A program made the translations under genes and the position numbers. From an uncultured Bizionia sp. (GTDB lineage: Bacteria > Bacteroidota > Bacteroidia > Flavobacteriales > Flavobacteriaceae): a stretch of 64,000 nt of DNA. Below, one piece after another: positions 54,428 through 63,081 of the stretch. Position 1 is the stretch's first letter. Each line of letters opens with the position of its first letter. The notes beneath the pieces were generated by a model, which saw only the letters and a program-made list of their open reading frames with translations, had not been told where the DNA came from and made no database searches. The stretch spans positions 1-64,000 of the forward strand of contig CANMCF010000002.1 in assembly GCA_947496215.1 (NCBI GenBank). Reading direction: 5' to 3'.

Positions 54428-54700
54428 ATGACTATCGTCAAGAGTTTAAATAGGATGAGATGGGTTGCTAAAATAGTTTTTCTTGTTCTATTCATTTCTG
54501 AAAAACTAGATTGCTTTGAAAGCTTGGAAACAGATGAGATTACTTTTTTGAAGTATTTGAAAACAATTTTTCTAGTCACTTTCATAATAGCCTCAATATT
54601 GGAAAATAGACTGATTGTTAAAGAAAAAGACAAGGAGATAGAAACTTTGAAAGCAAGATTGAATGAAACTAGCCACAACAAGAGTCTTGATGTAGACTAG
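54428..54700 (+). CDS. Small membrane-anchored coiled-coil protein
   Basis: A 90-aa protein: hydrophobic segments near residues 13-23 and 46-58 (IFLVTFIIASIL), then a charged heptad helix VKEKDKEIETLKARLNET. The shape is plausible for a real gene, but no family is recognised and the opposite strand is also open over most of it. Start could be 54428 or 54455. Confidence 0.45.
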   Translation: MTIVKSLNRMRWVAKIVFLVLFISEKLDCFESLETDEITFLKYLKTIFLVTFIIASILENRLIVKEKDKEIETLKARLNETSHNKSLDVD

Positions 54701-54747
54701 AATGATTCATATCACGTTTCATATGAGATTAATAATTTTATAAACAG

Positions 54748-55311
54748 ATGAATAAGCATAAATGTGGATGGTGTGTTGGAGACGATTTGTACGAAGCATA
54801 TCATGATGAAGAATGGGGAGTGCCTGTCTATGACGACGCCACACTCTTCGAGTTTTTGATTTTGGAGACCTTTCAAGCTGGTTTGAGTTGGATAACCATT
54901 TTACGCAAGCGTGAAAATTTCAGGACAGCTTTGGATAATTTCGATTATGAGAAGATTGCGCAGTATGGCCAGGGTAAGATTGAGGCCTTGTTGCAAGACG
55001 AAGGGATTATAAGGAACAAGTTGAAAGTAAAGGCGACAGTCACCAATGCACAAGCCTTTATGAAAATACAAGAGGAGTTTGGAAGTTTCAGTAAATACAT
55101 TTGGGATTTTGTTGAAGGCAAACCCATTAAGAACAACCTAAAAAACCATAAGGAAGCTCCAGCAAATACACCTTTAAGTGATGCATTGAGCAAGGATTTG
55201 AAAAAGCGAGGATTTAAATTTGTTGGTAGCACTGTAGTCTATGCTCATATGCAAGCCACAGGAATGGTAAATGACCATGAAGTAGGGTGTTTCAGGTATG
55301 ATGAAGTTTAA
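54748..55311 (+). CDS. tag: DNA-3-methyladenine glycosylase I
   Basis: A 187-aa base-excision repair enzyme removing 3-methyladenine. Seen are the start CGWCVGDDLYEAYHDEEWG with the zinc-binding Cys and His, the catalytic-pocket segment ETFQAGLSWITIL with Glu about 38, and the C-terminal HMQATGMVNDHEVGCFR carrying the remaining zinc ligands. Length is standard. Confidence 0.95.
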   Translation: MNKHKCGWCVGDDLYEAYHDEEWGVPVYDDATLFEFLILETFQAGLSWITILRKRENFRTALDNFDYEKIAQYGQGKIEALLQDEGIIRNKLKVKATVTNAQAFMKIQEEFGSFSKYIWDFVEGKPIKNNLKNHKEAPANTPLSDALSKDLKKRGFKFVGSTVVYAHMQATGMVNDHEVGCFRYDEV

Positions 55312-55403
55312 TTGATCTTTCTTGAAACTGAAAAAACAAAAGAAAAATTGTTGAGAGTTTAATTGAAAGGTCGTATTTTATTCATCATATTAAAAGATAA
55401 TAT

Positions 55404-55934
55404 ATGAAATCAGTTTTTTTCCTATTCATATCACTGTTGGGCTTTTCCACGGAAGCTCAAGAAGATTCGTTGCAATTTCCACAAGATTTTTATGGCATCT
55501 ATAAAGGGGATTTGCACATTGTCAATGCTAGGGGAAACCAGACGATCGGTATGGAGTTTCATTTGAATCCAACAGATTCCATTGATAAATATCAATATAT
55601 GTTGGTGTATATCATAGAGGGAAAGAGACAAGAACGAAAATACAGTCTATTGGTAAAAGACACTTCGAAGGGAGAATATGTCATAGATGAGAACAATGGG
55701 ATACTATTGGATGCTAAACTGATAGACAATACAATTTACTCAATGTTTGAAGTGCAGGGCAATTTGATAACGACTACAGAACGGTTTTACAAGAATGCCA
55801 TGGACTTTGAAATAACGTTTACGGATACGAAGCAAAAAATGCTGTCCAAAACGGAAGAAGAAGAATCCATTGATGTGACATCCTATCCCATTGGAGGGGT
55901 ACAAAAAGCTTATTTGATAAAACAGAAGGACTGA
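55404..55934 (+). CDS. Secreted protein of unknown function
   Basis: A 176-aa exported protein (MKSVFFLFISLLGFSTEAQ) with a beta-rich body starting FPQDFYGIYKGDLHIVNARGNQ, similar in shape to lipocalin-like or calycin-type proteins, though no motif proves it. A lipobox is absent. It is in a short run of secreted or membrane genes (55404-57662). Confidence 0.62.
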   Translation: MKSVFFLFISLLGFSTEAQEDSLQFPQDFYGIYKGDLHIVNARGNQTIGMEFHLNPTDSIDKYQYMLVYIIEGKRQERKYSLLVKDTSKGEYVIDENNGILLDAKLIDNTIYSMFEVQGNLITTTERFYKNAMDFEITFTDTKQKMLSKTEEEESIDVTSYPIGGVQKAYLIKQKD

Positions 55935-56010
55935 CAAAATTTCTTAACAATACATTGGCGCGCTTTTTGCCACAATTATATTAAATTTATAGAATTAAAA
56001 TTATAACATT

Positions 56011-56709
56011 ATGATGGGATATTATATACTTATCGGAGCAATAGCACTAGTAAGCGGTTTGGTAAGCAACCAGTTAAAGAGAAAATTCAACAAGTACTCG
56101 AAAATACAATTGCGAAATGGAATGAGTGGTGCCGAAATAGCAGAGAAAATGTTGGCAGACCATGGAATTAGAGATGTTGAAGTCATTTCCACACCAGGAC
56201 GATTGACTGACCATTACAATCCAGTAAATAAAACGGTTAATTTAAGTGAAGCAGTCTATAACCAGCGCAATTCGGCTGCGGCTGCGGTCGCTGCCCATGA
56301 ATGTGGACATGCCGTACAACATGCACAAGCATACCAATGGTTGACAATGCGTTCGAAATTGGTACCTGTAGTAAGTGTGACTTCCAATATGTCGCAATGG
56401 GTTGTCATAGGAGGAATTGTATTGATGGCTACCAACCTGATCGGAGGGATCGGTTATTGGGTTGCGATTGCAGGTTTGATAATGATGGCTTTTGCTACGT
56501 TGTTTAGTTTCATTACGTTACCAGTAGAGTATGATGCCAGCAATAGAGCATTGTTGTGGTTGAAAAATAAAAACATAGTGACACCAGAAGAATATGTAGG
56601 TTCCAAAGACGCATTAAAATGGGCGGCAAGGACCTATTTGGTTGCTGCAATTGGTGCTTTGGCGTCATTGTTGTATTGGGCATTGCAAGTCTTCGGAGGA
56701 GAAGATTAA
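56011..56709 (+). CDS. YugP-type membrane zinc metallopeptidase
   Basis: A 232-aa inner-membrane protein with an N-terminal anchor (YYILIGAIALVSGLV), the zinc motif HECGHAVQH (about 97-105) in a cytoplasmic domain, then two to three membrane segments (VVIGGIVLMATNLIGGIGYWV). The family (neutral zinc metallopeptidase, DUF2268-unrelated) has no clear substrate. It is transcribed alone. Confidence 0.87.
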   Translation: MMGYYILIGAIALVSGLVSNQLKRKFNKYSKIQLRNGMSGAEIAEKMLADHGIRDVEVISTPGRLTDHYNPVNKTVNLSEAVYNQRNSAAAAVAAHECGHAVQHAQAYQWLTMRSKLVPVVSVTSNMSQWVVIGGIVLMATNLIGGIGYWVAIAGLIMMAFATLFSFITLPVEYDASNRALLWLKNKNIVTPEEYVGSKDALKWAARTYLVAAIGALASLLYWALQVFGGED

Positions 56710-56885
56710 ACTTTTCATAACATTTAAAAAAAACGAATTATTAATTTTTTGTTAGTAGTTAGGCATCTTTTTTCTTAAATTGTCGGCTAATTGGATGAAA
56801 AACCACCAAATACGCAGCTTTTTGTAAGTTGATTCTGCAAATTAGACTATTGTATCATTGGTTTTTTTGATAATAAACTAAAATT

Positions 56886-57662
56886 ATGAAAAAAAATACC
56901 TTAATAGTTTTAATTGCTATTGTGGCTTTTGCTTGCTCTTCCGATGATATCAAAGAAGGTGATTCCAAGGAAGTAGTAACGCAACAAGTGCTTCCCGGAC
57001 AAAATGTTATAAAACAGGTTTTGCATAGTTTTAATACATGGAGGACAGCGAACTTGGCAACAGTGTTCTCTCAATCGATAACAGGAGATTGTACTTATAC
57101 CTTTGACAAAGCTTTTTTTACAACGACCTTGGGCGATAGAACTCTCGAGGATTACAGATTTGCTATTGGTGTAAAGAACAATAAGTTGCAAATAGTATGT
57201 ATGGGAGTGGATGACAACAATGAAGTCATTCCATCCATCTTCAAAGTCGGAACCTTAAATACAGGGGCAGTCAACTTGGAGGATGTAGACACCCAAAAAC
57301 CACCGTTTGATGCTTCCGACACCGAAGAAGATGTGAAGAAGCATATTTTGCAAATAAAGGATGCCATACCATATCTTCATAACTGGAGAAATGCAATGGG
57401 GGATACAGCCGGCCTGGAAAGCAAAGTTTCCTATGACGGAATGAGAATAAAACATTTTACGATAGACAAGGATGCAATCGCTTTTTTGGTGAACAGGGAC
57501 AATGTCACAGAAGTGGAGTTGGTACTAGGCCTAAATGAGGACGACAAGATGACAACGGTATTCTTTGGGAAGAATGGTAAGAATGTCATTTTCGATGAGG
57601 ATGCAGTAAATTTTGCATTGGACTTTGCCAAACCTTGTCCTAGTGATTGTGAAACGAGATAA
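56886..57662 (+). CDS. Predicted lipoprotein of unknown function
   Basis: A 258-aa lipoprotein (MKKNTLIVLIAIVAFAC). The mature chain has conserved-looking FNTWRTANLATVF and YLHNWRNAMGD segments, two beta-rich halves and three Cys (TGDC, IVCMG, PCPSDC). No family recognised. The hairpin at 57698 ends it. Confidence 0.7.
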   Translation: MKKNTLIVLIAIVAFACSSDDIKEGDSKEVVTQQVLPGQNVIKQVLHSFNTWRTANLATVFSQSITGDCTYTFDKAFFTTTLGDRTLEDYRFAIGVKNNKLQIVCMGVDDNNEVIPSIFKVGTLNTGAVNLEDVDTQKPPFDASDTEEDVKKHILQIKDAIPYLHNWRNAMGDTAGLESKVSYDGMRIKHFTIDKDAIAFLVNRDNVTEVELVLGLNEDDKMTTVFFGKNGKNVIFDEDAVNFALDFAKPCPSDCETR

Positions 57663-57697
57663 AAAGATTCTTAACTACTAGAGAAATATAAGATCAG

Positions 57698-57720
57698 GCT
57701 TCCTTTTTGGAAGCTTTTTT
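57698..57720 (+). terminator. Terminator after the lipoprotein gene
   Basis: Stem GCTTCC (57698-57703) with GGAAGC (57709-57714), loop T5, followed by six T. Confidence 0.75.
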
Positions 57721-57746
57721 ATGCCATAATTTTTATGAACAAGCAG

Positions 57747-58433
57747 TTAGAGCTTGGTGCTGTCCAAAGAAACCATCTTGTTTTTCAAAGCATAGATAAC
57801 AAGCCCAGCTACATTCTTGGACTCTGTCTTCAATAGTAGGTTGTTTCGATGTCCTTCTACTGTTCTAGGGCTTATGAACAAACTCTCGGCTATGTCGTTG
57901 GTGGTGTACTGTTTGCAAATGAGTTCCAAAACCTCAATTTCACGTTTGGTGAAATAATTTGTGTCAAAGTTCGACTTTACTTTTTTGTCGCTAGGATTTA
58001 CGATGCTTTCATGGATGTATTGCATGACTTGCTCATCGTAATAGAAACCTTTTTGGGACACTTCGCTTATCGTTTTGATCATCAATGCTGGAGTGCTGTT
58101 CTTGGCTAGGTATGCTACGGCTCCGATAGAGATCATATTCAATATGAAAGGTTTGCTGAAGTAACTTGTCAGTGCAATTACCTTTATGTCCGGAAATTCC
58201 TTTCTAATCAGTTTTGTAACTTCAACGCCATTCAACTCTGGCATTTTGAGATCGGTGATCACAATGTCGGGTAAGACTTTTACGTCTCTCAATTGCTGTA
58301 TCAGATGTTCTCCGTTTTCAGCATCGAAAAGGATGTCTATGGAATCTTCACTTTCGAGTATTGCTTTGACGCCTTGTCTAAACAATAACTCATCGTCTGC
58401 TAGTGCTAATTTTATGCTATTCATTTTTATCAT
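57747..58433 (-). CDS. NarL/FixJ-family response regulator
   Basis: A 228-aa two-component regulator. The receiver has the acidic pair DDE (about 14-16), phosphoacceptor Asp about 61 in ITDLKMPELNG, Thr in LTSYFSK and Lys. The C-terminal LuxR-type HTH is FTKREIEVLELICKQYTTNDIAESLFISPRTVEGHR. It binds DNA as a dimer after phosphorylation. It follows the histidine kinase gene by about 50 bases, so the two form a pair. Confidence 0.92.
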   Translation of the reverse strand: MIKMNSIKLALADDELLFRQGVKAILESEDSIDILFDAENGEHLIQQLRDVKVLPDIVITDLKMPELNGVEVTKLIRKEFPDIKVIALTSYFSKPFILNMISIGAVAYLAKNSTPALMIKTISEVSQKGFYYDEQVMQYIHESIVNPSDKKVKSNFDTNYFTKREIEVLELICKQYTTNDIAESLFISPRTVEGHRNNLLLKTESKNVAGLVIYALKNKMVSLDSTKL

Positions 58434-58482
58434 ATATTATATGGTTCTATATAATGTATCCAAATAATAATTGTTTAGGGAT

Positions 58483-59295
58483 TTAATTCTTTGATATGGG
58501 TACTTCTAGGTATTTGCAACGTATTATAAATTTGCTGCCACTGTTTTCCGTACTTTCAATGGTAAGCTTTCCGTTTAGTATCTTTACTCTACTTTTTATA
58601 TTTTGTATGCCTATGCCAGGTTTTTTCTTAATCGATTTTACATTGAAACCGATACCATTGTCTTGATAATGGAGCATGAATCCTGAGTTGTCTTCTTCCA
58701 TGTAAATGGCAATCTCATTAGCTTCACCATGACGTATTGAGTTGTTTATCAGCTCTTGAATAATTCGAAAGAGATGAAGCTGGTTGGTCTTGGAAAGCTT
58801 AGACAACTCCTCGGTATTATGCTCGATGTCTATTGTCGTATGCGTTGTGAATTCTTCAAATAGTTCTTCCAAGGCAGCTTTGAGACCAAACTTGTCCAAA
58901 ATGGGAGGCATTAGGTCGTGTGCAATTTTCCGGGCACTCTCCAAGGTGTTGGTCGTAATGTCTAAAATTTGTTCCAAGGCCGTTTTTTGCTTGTCGTTGA
59001 TGGTCTTGTCTACTAAAAGAACGTGTGTGGTCAAACTCACCACATTGAGTTTTGCACTTATGGCATCATGTAGGTCTTGTGCAATGCGATTTCGTTCTTG
59101 TTCCTGTATGGCAATGGACGTTTGTAATATTTTTCTTTGGTGTCCAATTTTTAAAGTTGCTTTTTCTTGTTCTTTTTCAATGATTTTTTTTTTGGTATGG
59201 TGAAAAAAGGCAATGAGGGTCACAGCCATTATGATTAACAAACTAACACTTATGCCTACTATGCTTATGATCGTTATGAATGTTTCTTCTTCCAA
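58483..59295 (-). CDS. NarX-type sensor histidine kinase
   Basis: A 270-aa kinase of the HisKA_3 group: one N-terminal membrane segment (IISIVGISVSLLIIMAVTLIAFF), a short coiled coil, the phosphoacceptor box RNRIAQDLHDAISAKLN (His about 76), and the ATPase with the N-box LINNSIRHGEA and G-box DNGIGFNVK. It has no periplasmic sensor domain, so the stimulus is likely intramembrane or from partner proteins such as the unknown genes upstream (59348-60429). Confidence 0.9.
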   Translation of the reverse strand: MEEETFITIISIVGISVSLLIIMAVTLIAFFHHTKKKIIEKEQEKATLKIGHQRKILQTSIAIQEQERNRIAQDLHDAISAKLNVVSLTTHVLLVDKTINDKQKTALEQILDITTNTLESARKIAHDLMPPILDKFGLKAALEELFEEFTTHTTIDIEHNTEELSKLSKTNQLHLFRIIQELINNSIRHGEANEIAIYMEEDNSGFMLHYQDNGIGFNVKSIKKKPGIGIQNIKSRVKILNGKLTIESTENSGSKFIIRCKYLEVPISKN

Positions 59296-59347
59296 AAACG
59301 TGAGGGTTTTATTTTGTTAGGGAGTATAAAGATAGTATATAATTTGT

Positions 59348-59986
59348 TTATGTTTTTCTATAATTCTTATACCACTCCATAAAAATCAATATTTGATAGA
59401 CGACAAACAATATGGAATTGAACAACCATAGAATCTTATCTAGACTGGAATCATAAGCATTGGTGAAATTACCAGAGCAAAAAATCAACGTGCTACTAAT
59501 TAGGTATATGAAAATACCTGAATTTACATTGGTAAACTCCATTTTCTCCGTTAAGGAATTATAGAAATGGATAACACTAAAAGAAACTAGACTCAAAGAG
59601 GTCAATACAATTTCCAAGAGGTTGAATTTATAGTATAAATCAGGAGTATTTATATATTGTATGGCCAATATGAATAAGACCGAAAGACTAATTGTTTTAA
59701 CTAGTTTTTTTTGCTTTTTACTATTGAAGAGGTTTATATAGAATAAGCTTAGAATGATGAATTGTATTATGAAATAAAAATGAGAGAGGTAAAGATTGTC
59801 TTTTTTTAGATACCAAAAAGCAAAGCTTACAATTTGTATGGTAAGAATGAAAAGCAAATAGAAGCTAAATATCTTATAAACTTTTTTTCTTGAAAAAAAA
59901 CGTTTAAAGAACAATATCGTATTGATAGCTAAAATTAGTTTGCTAAGATTTGAAAAAAAAAATTGATAATCCTTTACCTCCATCAT
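59348..59986 (-). CDS. Membrane protein next to two-component pair, unknown
   Basis: A 212-aa integral membrane protein with six or seven predicted hydrophobic segments and conserved-looking aromatic residues (YFIIQFIILSLFYINLF). It ends 52 bases before the histidine kinase gene on the same strand, so it could be its sensor partner; this is inference. No family recognised. Confidence 0.65.
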   Translation of the reverse strand: MMEVKDYQFFFSNLSKLILAINTILFFKRFFSRKKVYKIFSFYLLFILTIQIVSFAFWYLKKDNLYLSHFYFIIQFIILSLFYINLFNSKKQKKLVKTISLSVLFILAIQYINTPDLYYKFNLLEIVLTSLSLVSFSVIHFYNSLTEKMEFTNVNSGIFIYLISSTLIFCSGNFTNAYDSSLDKILWLFNSILFVVYQILIFMEWYKNYRKT

Positions 59987-60000
59987 TTCAATATAAAAGA

Positions 60001-60429
60001 TTACCTAGGATCATATAAAGGACTATTGTCATCACATGTGTTAGGACATGGATCTGTAAAGTCGTATACTCCACTACCAGTTGGAACTGGAGGTTTTTCA
60101 CTACACCCGCTAGGTTGTTCTTCCACAATAATGTCCCTGTGTACATTGTTGCAATCCACATAGGTTCCTACTATTAATAATTTTTCTCCATAACCATTGG
60201 ATCTTCCTGTTCCGTTGGTTGGGTCTATGGCCATATATGCTCTTACGCCTTGGTCTGTCGTGCTGTTTATGATTGGTGTTCCATCTGGCTTGTATTGGAT
60301 GACACTCATTTCTTCTAAACAGCCTATGAGATCCGCCACAGGAATTAAAAAAGCCTTACAATGGTTAGGGTTTGCAGTTTGCCAGTTTTTAGCCCATTGC
60401 TTAGCATCGTCAATTTTAATCGTGCTCAT
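60001..60429 (-). CDS. Small cytoplasmic protein of unknown function
   Basis: A 142-aa protein without a signal peptide, starting STIKIDDAKQWAKNWQTANPNHCKAFLIPVADL. The pattern (WAKNWQ, then AFLIP, then RAYMAIDP) is one I have seen in uncharacterised Flavobacteria proteins near two-component systems. It ends 14 bases before the membrane protein gene, so the four genes 57747-60429 probably form one operon. Confidence 0.68.
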   Translation of the reverse strand: MSTIKIDDAKQWAKNWQTANPNHCKAFLIPVADLIGCLEEMSVIQYKPDGTPIINSTTDQGVRAYMAIDPTNGTGRSNGYGEKLLIVGTYVDCNNVHRDIIVEEQPSGCSEKPPVPTGSGVYDFTDPCPNTCDDNSPLYDPR

Positions 60430-60718
60430 AATTTTGTTGGTATTTAAAGGTTAATATTTCATATAAATCTAACCGATATTTTCAATAAAAAAAATTAAAA
60501 CAACAAAACAGGGGTTTTTACTTGGTTTCTATAATCCGTGGTTTTGCGTTACTGTACTTTTTCTGTTCTTTTTAGTTTAGCATAATAATTTGTCAATAAC
60601 ACAATGGTTTTCATATTAATAGTTTAGTATATGTTGTAAAGCAATAAATATTTGATATTGAATTGTTGCTGTTTTTGAGAATAATGACTATTATTAATCT
60701 TTAAAAACTATTTTTATT
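60430..60718. other. AT-rich divergent intergenic region
   Basis: A 289-base, very AT-rich stretch between the 142-aa gene and the collar protein. It must hold the promoters of both, but no box matches the consensus well and no repeat was found. Confidence 0.5.
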
Positions 60719-61282
60719 ATGGATCCATTTTTAGGAGAAATCATTATGTTTGGTGGTAACTTTGCACCAAGAGGTTGGGCTTTGTGTAACGGACAATTGT
60801 TGCCTATATCACAGAATTCAGCTCTATTTTCAATTTTAGGAACTACTTACGGAGGAGATGGTAGAACCACTTTCGCCTTGCCGGATTTAAGAGGTAGAAT
60901 TCCAATGCATGAAGGTACTGGACCAGGTTTGACTCCTGTGAGATTGGGACAAAGAGGAGGTGCGGAATCTGTGACTTTGACAGTTAATGAGATGCCTAAT
61001 CACTTCCATAATGGAAGTACTCTTGCTGGGACAAGTACAGTGCCTTGTAATGAAGAAGATGGAGATACTAATAATGCCGTAGGAAAAGTCATAGGTAATG
61101 CTACTTCGGGAACTCCTTATAACTCTGAAGCGGCTGATAATAATTTGGGAGCTGTGGGTACTGTTGCTATAAGCGGCAATACAATGGCTACAGGTGGAAA
61201 TCGTGCTTTCTCGATAAGAAACCCTTATTTGGGACTTAATTTTATTATAGCTTTGCAAGGAGTTTTTCCTTCTAGAAACTAA
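60719..61282 (+). CDS. Tail-collar domain / microcystin-dependent-like protein
   Basis: A 187-aa protein of the phage tail collar (Collar/MdpB) type: DPFLGEIIMFGGNFAPRGWALCNGQLLPI, then TYGGDGRTTFALPDLRGRIPMH, and a C-terminal NPYLGLNFIIALQGVFPSRN. Chromosomal relatives are secreted or structural proteins of unknown role in many bacteria, often without a phage. No other phage genes are nearby. It has no signal peptide. Confidence 0.87.
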   Translation: MDPFLGEIIMFGGNFAPRGWALCNGQLLPISQNSALFSILGTTYGGDGRTTFALPDLRGRIPMHEGTGPGLTPVRLGQRGGAESVTLTVNEMPNHFHNGSTLAGTSTVPCNEEDGDTNNAVGKVIGNATSGTPYNSEAADNNLGAVGTVAISGNTMATGGNRAFSIRNPYLGLNFIIALQGVFPSRN

Positions 61283-61389
61283 ATTGTATATAAAAATATA
61301 ATTAAAACTTAGCTCTTCTGTAGTTCTATTGTCTAACAATCGTACAAACTATGGAAGAGTTATGTGTTTAAAACGCGTTATAAATAAAC

Positions 61390-61397
61390 TATATTTG
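61390..61397 (+). promoter_or_regulatory. Putative -7 box for the T9SS gene at 61422
   Basis: TATATTTG, 24 bases before the ATG. Confidence 0.6.
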
Positions 61398-61421
61398 TGG
61401 TTAACTATTAATATGATAATT

Positions 61422-62396
61422 ATGAAAAAAAATTACTTTCTTTTAATTAGCCTTTTCGGAGTGTTGGCTATCAATGCCCAAGTAGGAACAGGGTTTGAAG
61501 AGCCAAATGGAGCGTTAGGGACTCAAAGATATTTAGATGCTAATTTAGCCGATCATGAGTTGGTTAATAACCCTAACCAACCTATTGTACAACATACAGG
61601 GACAACAGAATTAGGTTTTACCACTACTTTTTCTAATAATCTTGGCACGGGGTTAAGTGAAGGTACAGGTGATGCTGTAGGGGTGTATGAAGGTCCTATC
61701 AATAATACTGAAATACTAGATATATTCCCTGCCTATGCTAGTAGTGGTTATATTATAGAAGACCCAGATGGAACTATTACCGTAGAATTTGATGGTGTAG
61801 ATTTAACAGGAACAACATCTCCTAGGTTTCAAATGAGTTTATTTTTAAATTCAACGACGTATGAGTCGACAGAGTTTATAAAGATTTTTTTAAAAATAAA
61901 CAACGGAGCTAGTCCAGATTTTGTGATATTAGACACTACTGGTCAGGATATTGATGCTTTTTTATATAACGGAGCTAGTCTTGAAGAGGTATTTACAGCT
62001 ATAGATGTTGATATTTCAGCATATATAGGTAGCATTACGACACTTGTTGTTCAAGCTCAATCTAATTCTGCTACAGAAGAGTATATGTTTGACGATATTT
62101 TATTTACTGAGGGAGTCAAAGAAGGAACCCTCTCTAATCACGAGTTTGCAATAAATAACGCATTCTCTGTATACCCAAACCCATCCAATGGAAACATTAC
62201 CATTAAAAACTCTGGCATTGCTTTGGATAGAATTCAAATTTCGGATTTAAATGGTCGTGTTGTCGCTAATTATGATTTAAATGGAACAGTAGAGGATAAA
62301 GAACTTGATTTAGAATCTATGTTGTCTTCAGGAATGTATTTGATGACCTTGTCGTCTGAGAATGCCTCAACAGTTAAGAAAATAGTGATAAACTAA
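61422..62396 (+). CDS. Secreted T9SS type A cargo protein
   Basis: A 324-aa protein with signal peptide (KNYFLLISLFGVLAINAQ). The N-terminal 220 residues are a beta-rich domain without a recognised motif (GFEEPNGALGTQRYLD; two NGASP/NGASL segments). The last 75 residues are a T9SS type A sorting domain (FSVYPNPSNGNITIKN ... GMYLMTLSSENASTVKKIVIN). It should be anchored on or released from the cell surface. The start at 61422 is chosen as the one that begins a signal peptide. Confidence 0.87.
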   Translation: MKKNYFLLISLFGVLAINAQVGTGFEEPNGALGTQRYLDANLADHELVNNPNQPIVQHTGTTELGFTTTFSNNLGTGLSEGTGDAVGVYEGPINNTEILDIFPAYASSGYIIEDPDGTITVEFDGVDLTGTTSPRFQMSLFLNSTTYESTEFIKIFLKINNGASPDFVILDTTGQDIDAFLYNGASLEEVFTAIDVDISAYIGSITTLVVQAQSNSATEEYMFDDILFTEGVKEGTLSNHEFAINNAFSVYPNPSNGNITIKNSGIALDRIQISDLNGRVVANYDLNGTVEDKELDLESMLSSGMYLMTLSSENASTVKKIVIN

Positions 62397-62418
62397 TCGC
62401 TAATTTTAATAAAAAAAG

Positions 62419-62445
62419 AAACCTCCATTGATTGGAGGTTTTTTT
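62419..62445 (+). terminator. Terminator after the T9SS gene
   Basis: Stem AAACCTCCA (62419-62427) with TGGAGGTTT (62433-62441), loop TTGAT, followed by a T tract. Confidence 0.9.
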
Positions 62446-62508
62446 ATGCTTAAAAATTAAGAGAGGTCTAGGTTTTTTAAGTGTAAAATATATTCTGCAC
62501 GACATTGC

Positions 62509-62979
62509 CTATATCTTGATCTGCCTCTCTATCTGTTGGTCCAACGAGATGAAGGTTTCCGTTCTGGAAACGCCAGTGATGGACTGGATGTCGTTATTTA
62601 GCAAATGCATTAAATGTTCATTGTCCTTGCAGAGTATCTTGATGAAAATACTCCAGTTCCCTGTGGTATAATGACACTCCAATACTTCTGGTATTTTTTT
62701 CAGTTGCTTTACAGCTTGAGGGTTACTTACGGCTTTGTCCAAGTAAACGCCTACAAAGGCCATTGTCGTATAGCCAAGCACCTTTGGGTTTATGATGAAC
62801 TTGGAGCCGGCTATCAATCCCGATTTTTCAAGCTTGCGCAAACGTTGGTGTATTGCAGCTCCAGAAATGCCTACTTGCCTTGCGATTTCCAAGACAGGTG
62901 TCCTAGCATCTCCCATCAATGCACGTAGTATCTTTTTATCGATGCCATCTATTTGTATGTTCTTGTTTATTACTTTCAA
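62509..62979 (-). CDS. Lrp/AsnC-family transcriptional regulator
   Basis: A 156-aa regulator with an N-terminal HTH (VLEIARQVGISGAAIHQRLRKLEKSGLI) and a C-terminal RAM/ligand domain (GVYLDKAVSNPQ ... LLNNDIQSITGVSRTETFISL). It likely senses an amino acid. It reads in the same direction as the saccharopine dehydrogenase gene, 102 bases downstream of it, which suggests but does not prove control of lysine metabolism. Confidence 0.92.
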   Translation of the reverse strand: MKVINKNIQIDGIDKKILRALMGDARTPVLEIARQVGISGAAIHQRLRKLEKSGLIAGSKFIINPKVLGYTTMAFVGVYLDKAVSNPQAVKQLKKIPEVLECHYTTGNWSIFIKILCKDNEHLMHLLNNDIQSITGVSRTETFISLDQQIERQIKI

Positions 62980-63081
62980 AACTATTTATGTTTGCATATT
63001 AAAACATAAAAATACTAAAAGCATTTAAGATTGTAATTCTAGTTGGCTATAAAAATCCAAGATGTTGGAATCGTTTGACCT

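Noticed and set aside
54418-54681. 87-aa minus-strand frame opposite the small coiled-coil gene
   Set aside because: No recognisable feature and no upstream signal; the plus strand gives a more protein-like membrane anchor and helix, although neither is certain.
60719-61282. Tail-collar protein as sign of a prophage
   Set aside because: No capsid, portal, terminase, integrase or lysis gene within the window; chromosomal collar-domain proteins are common.
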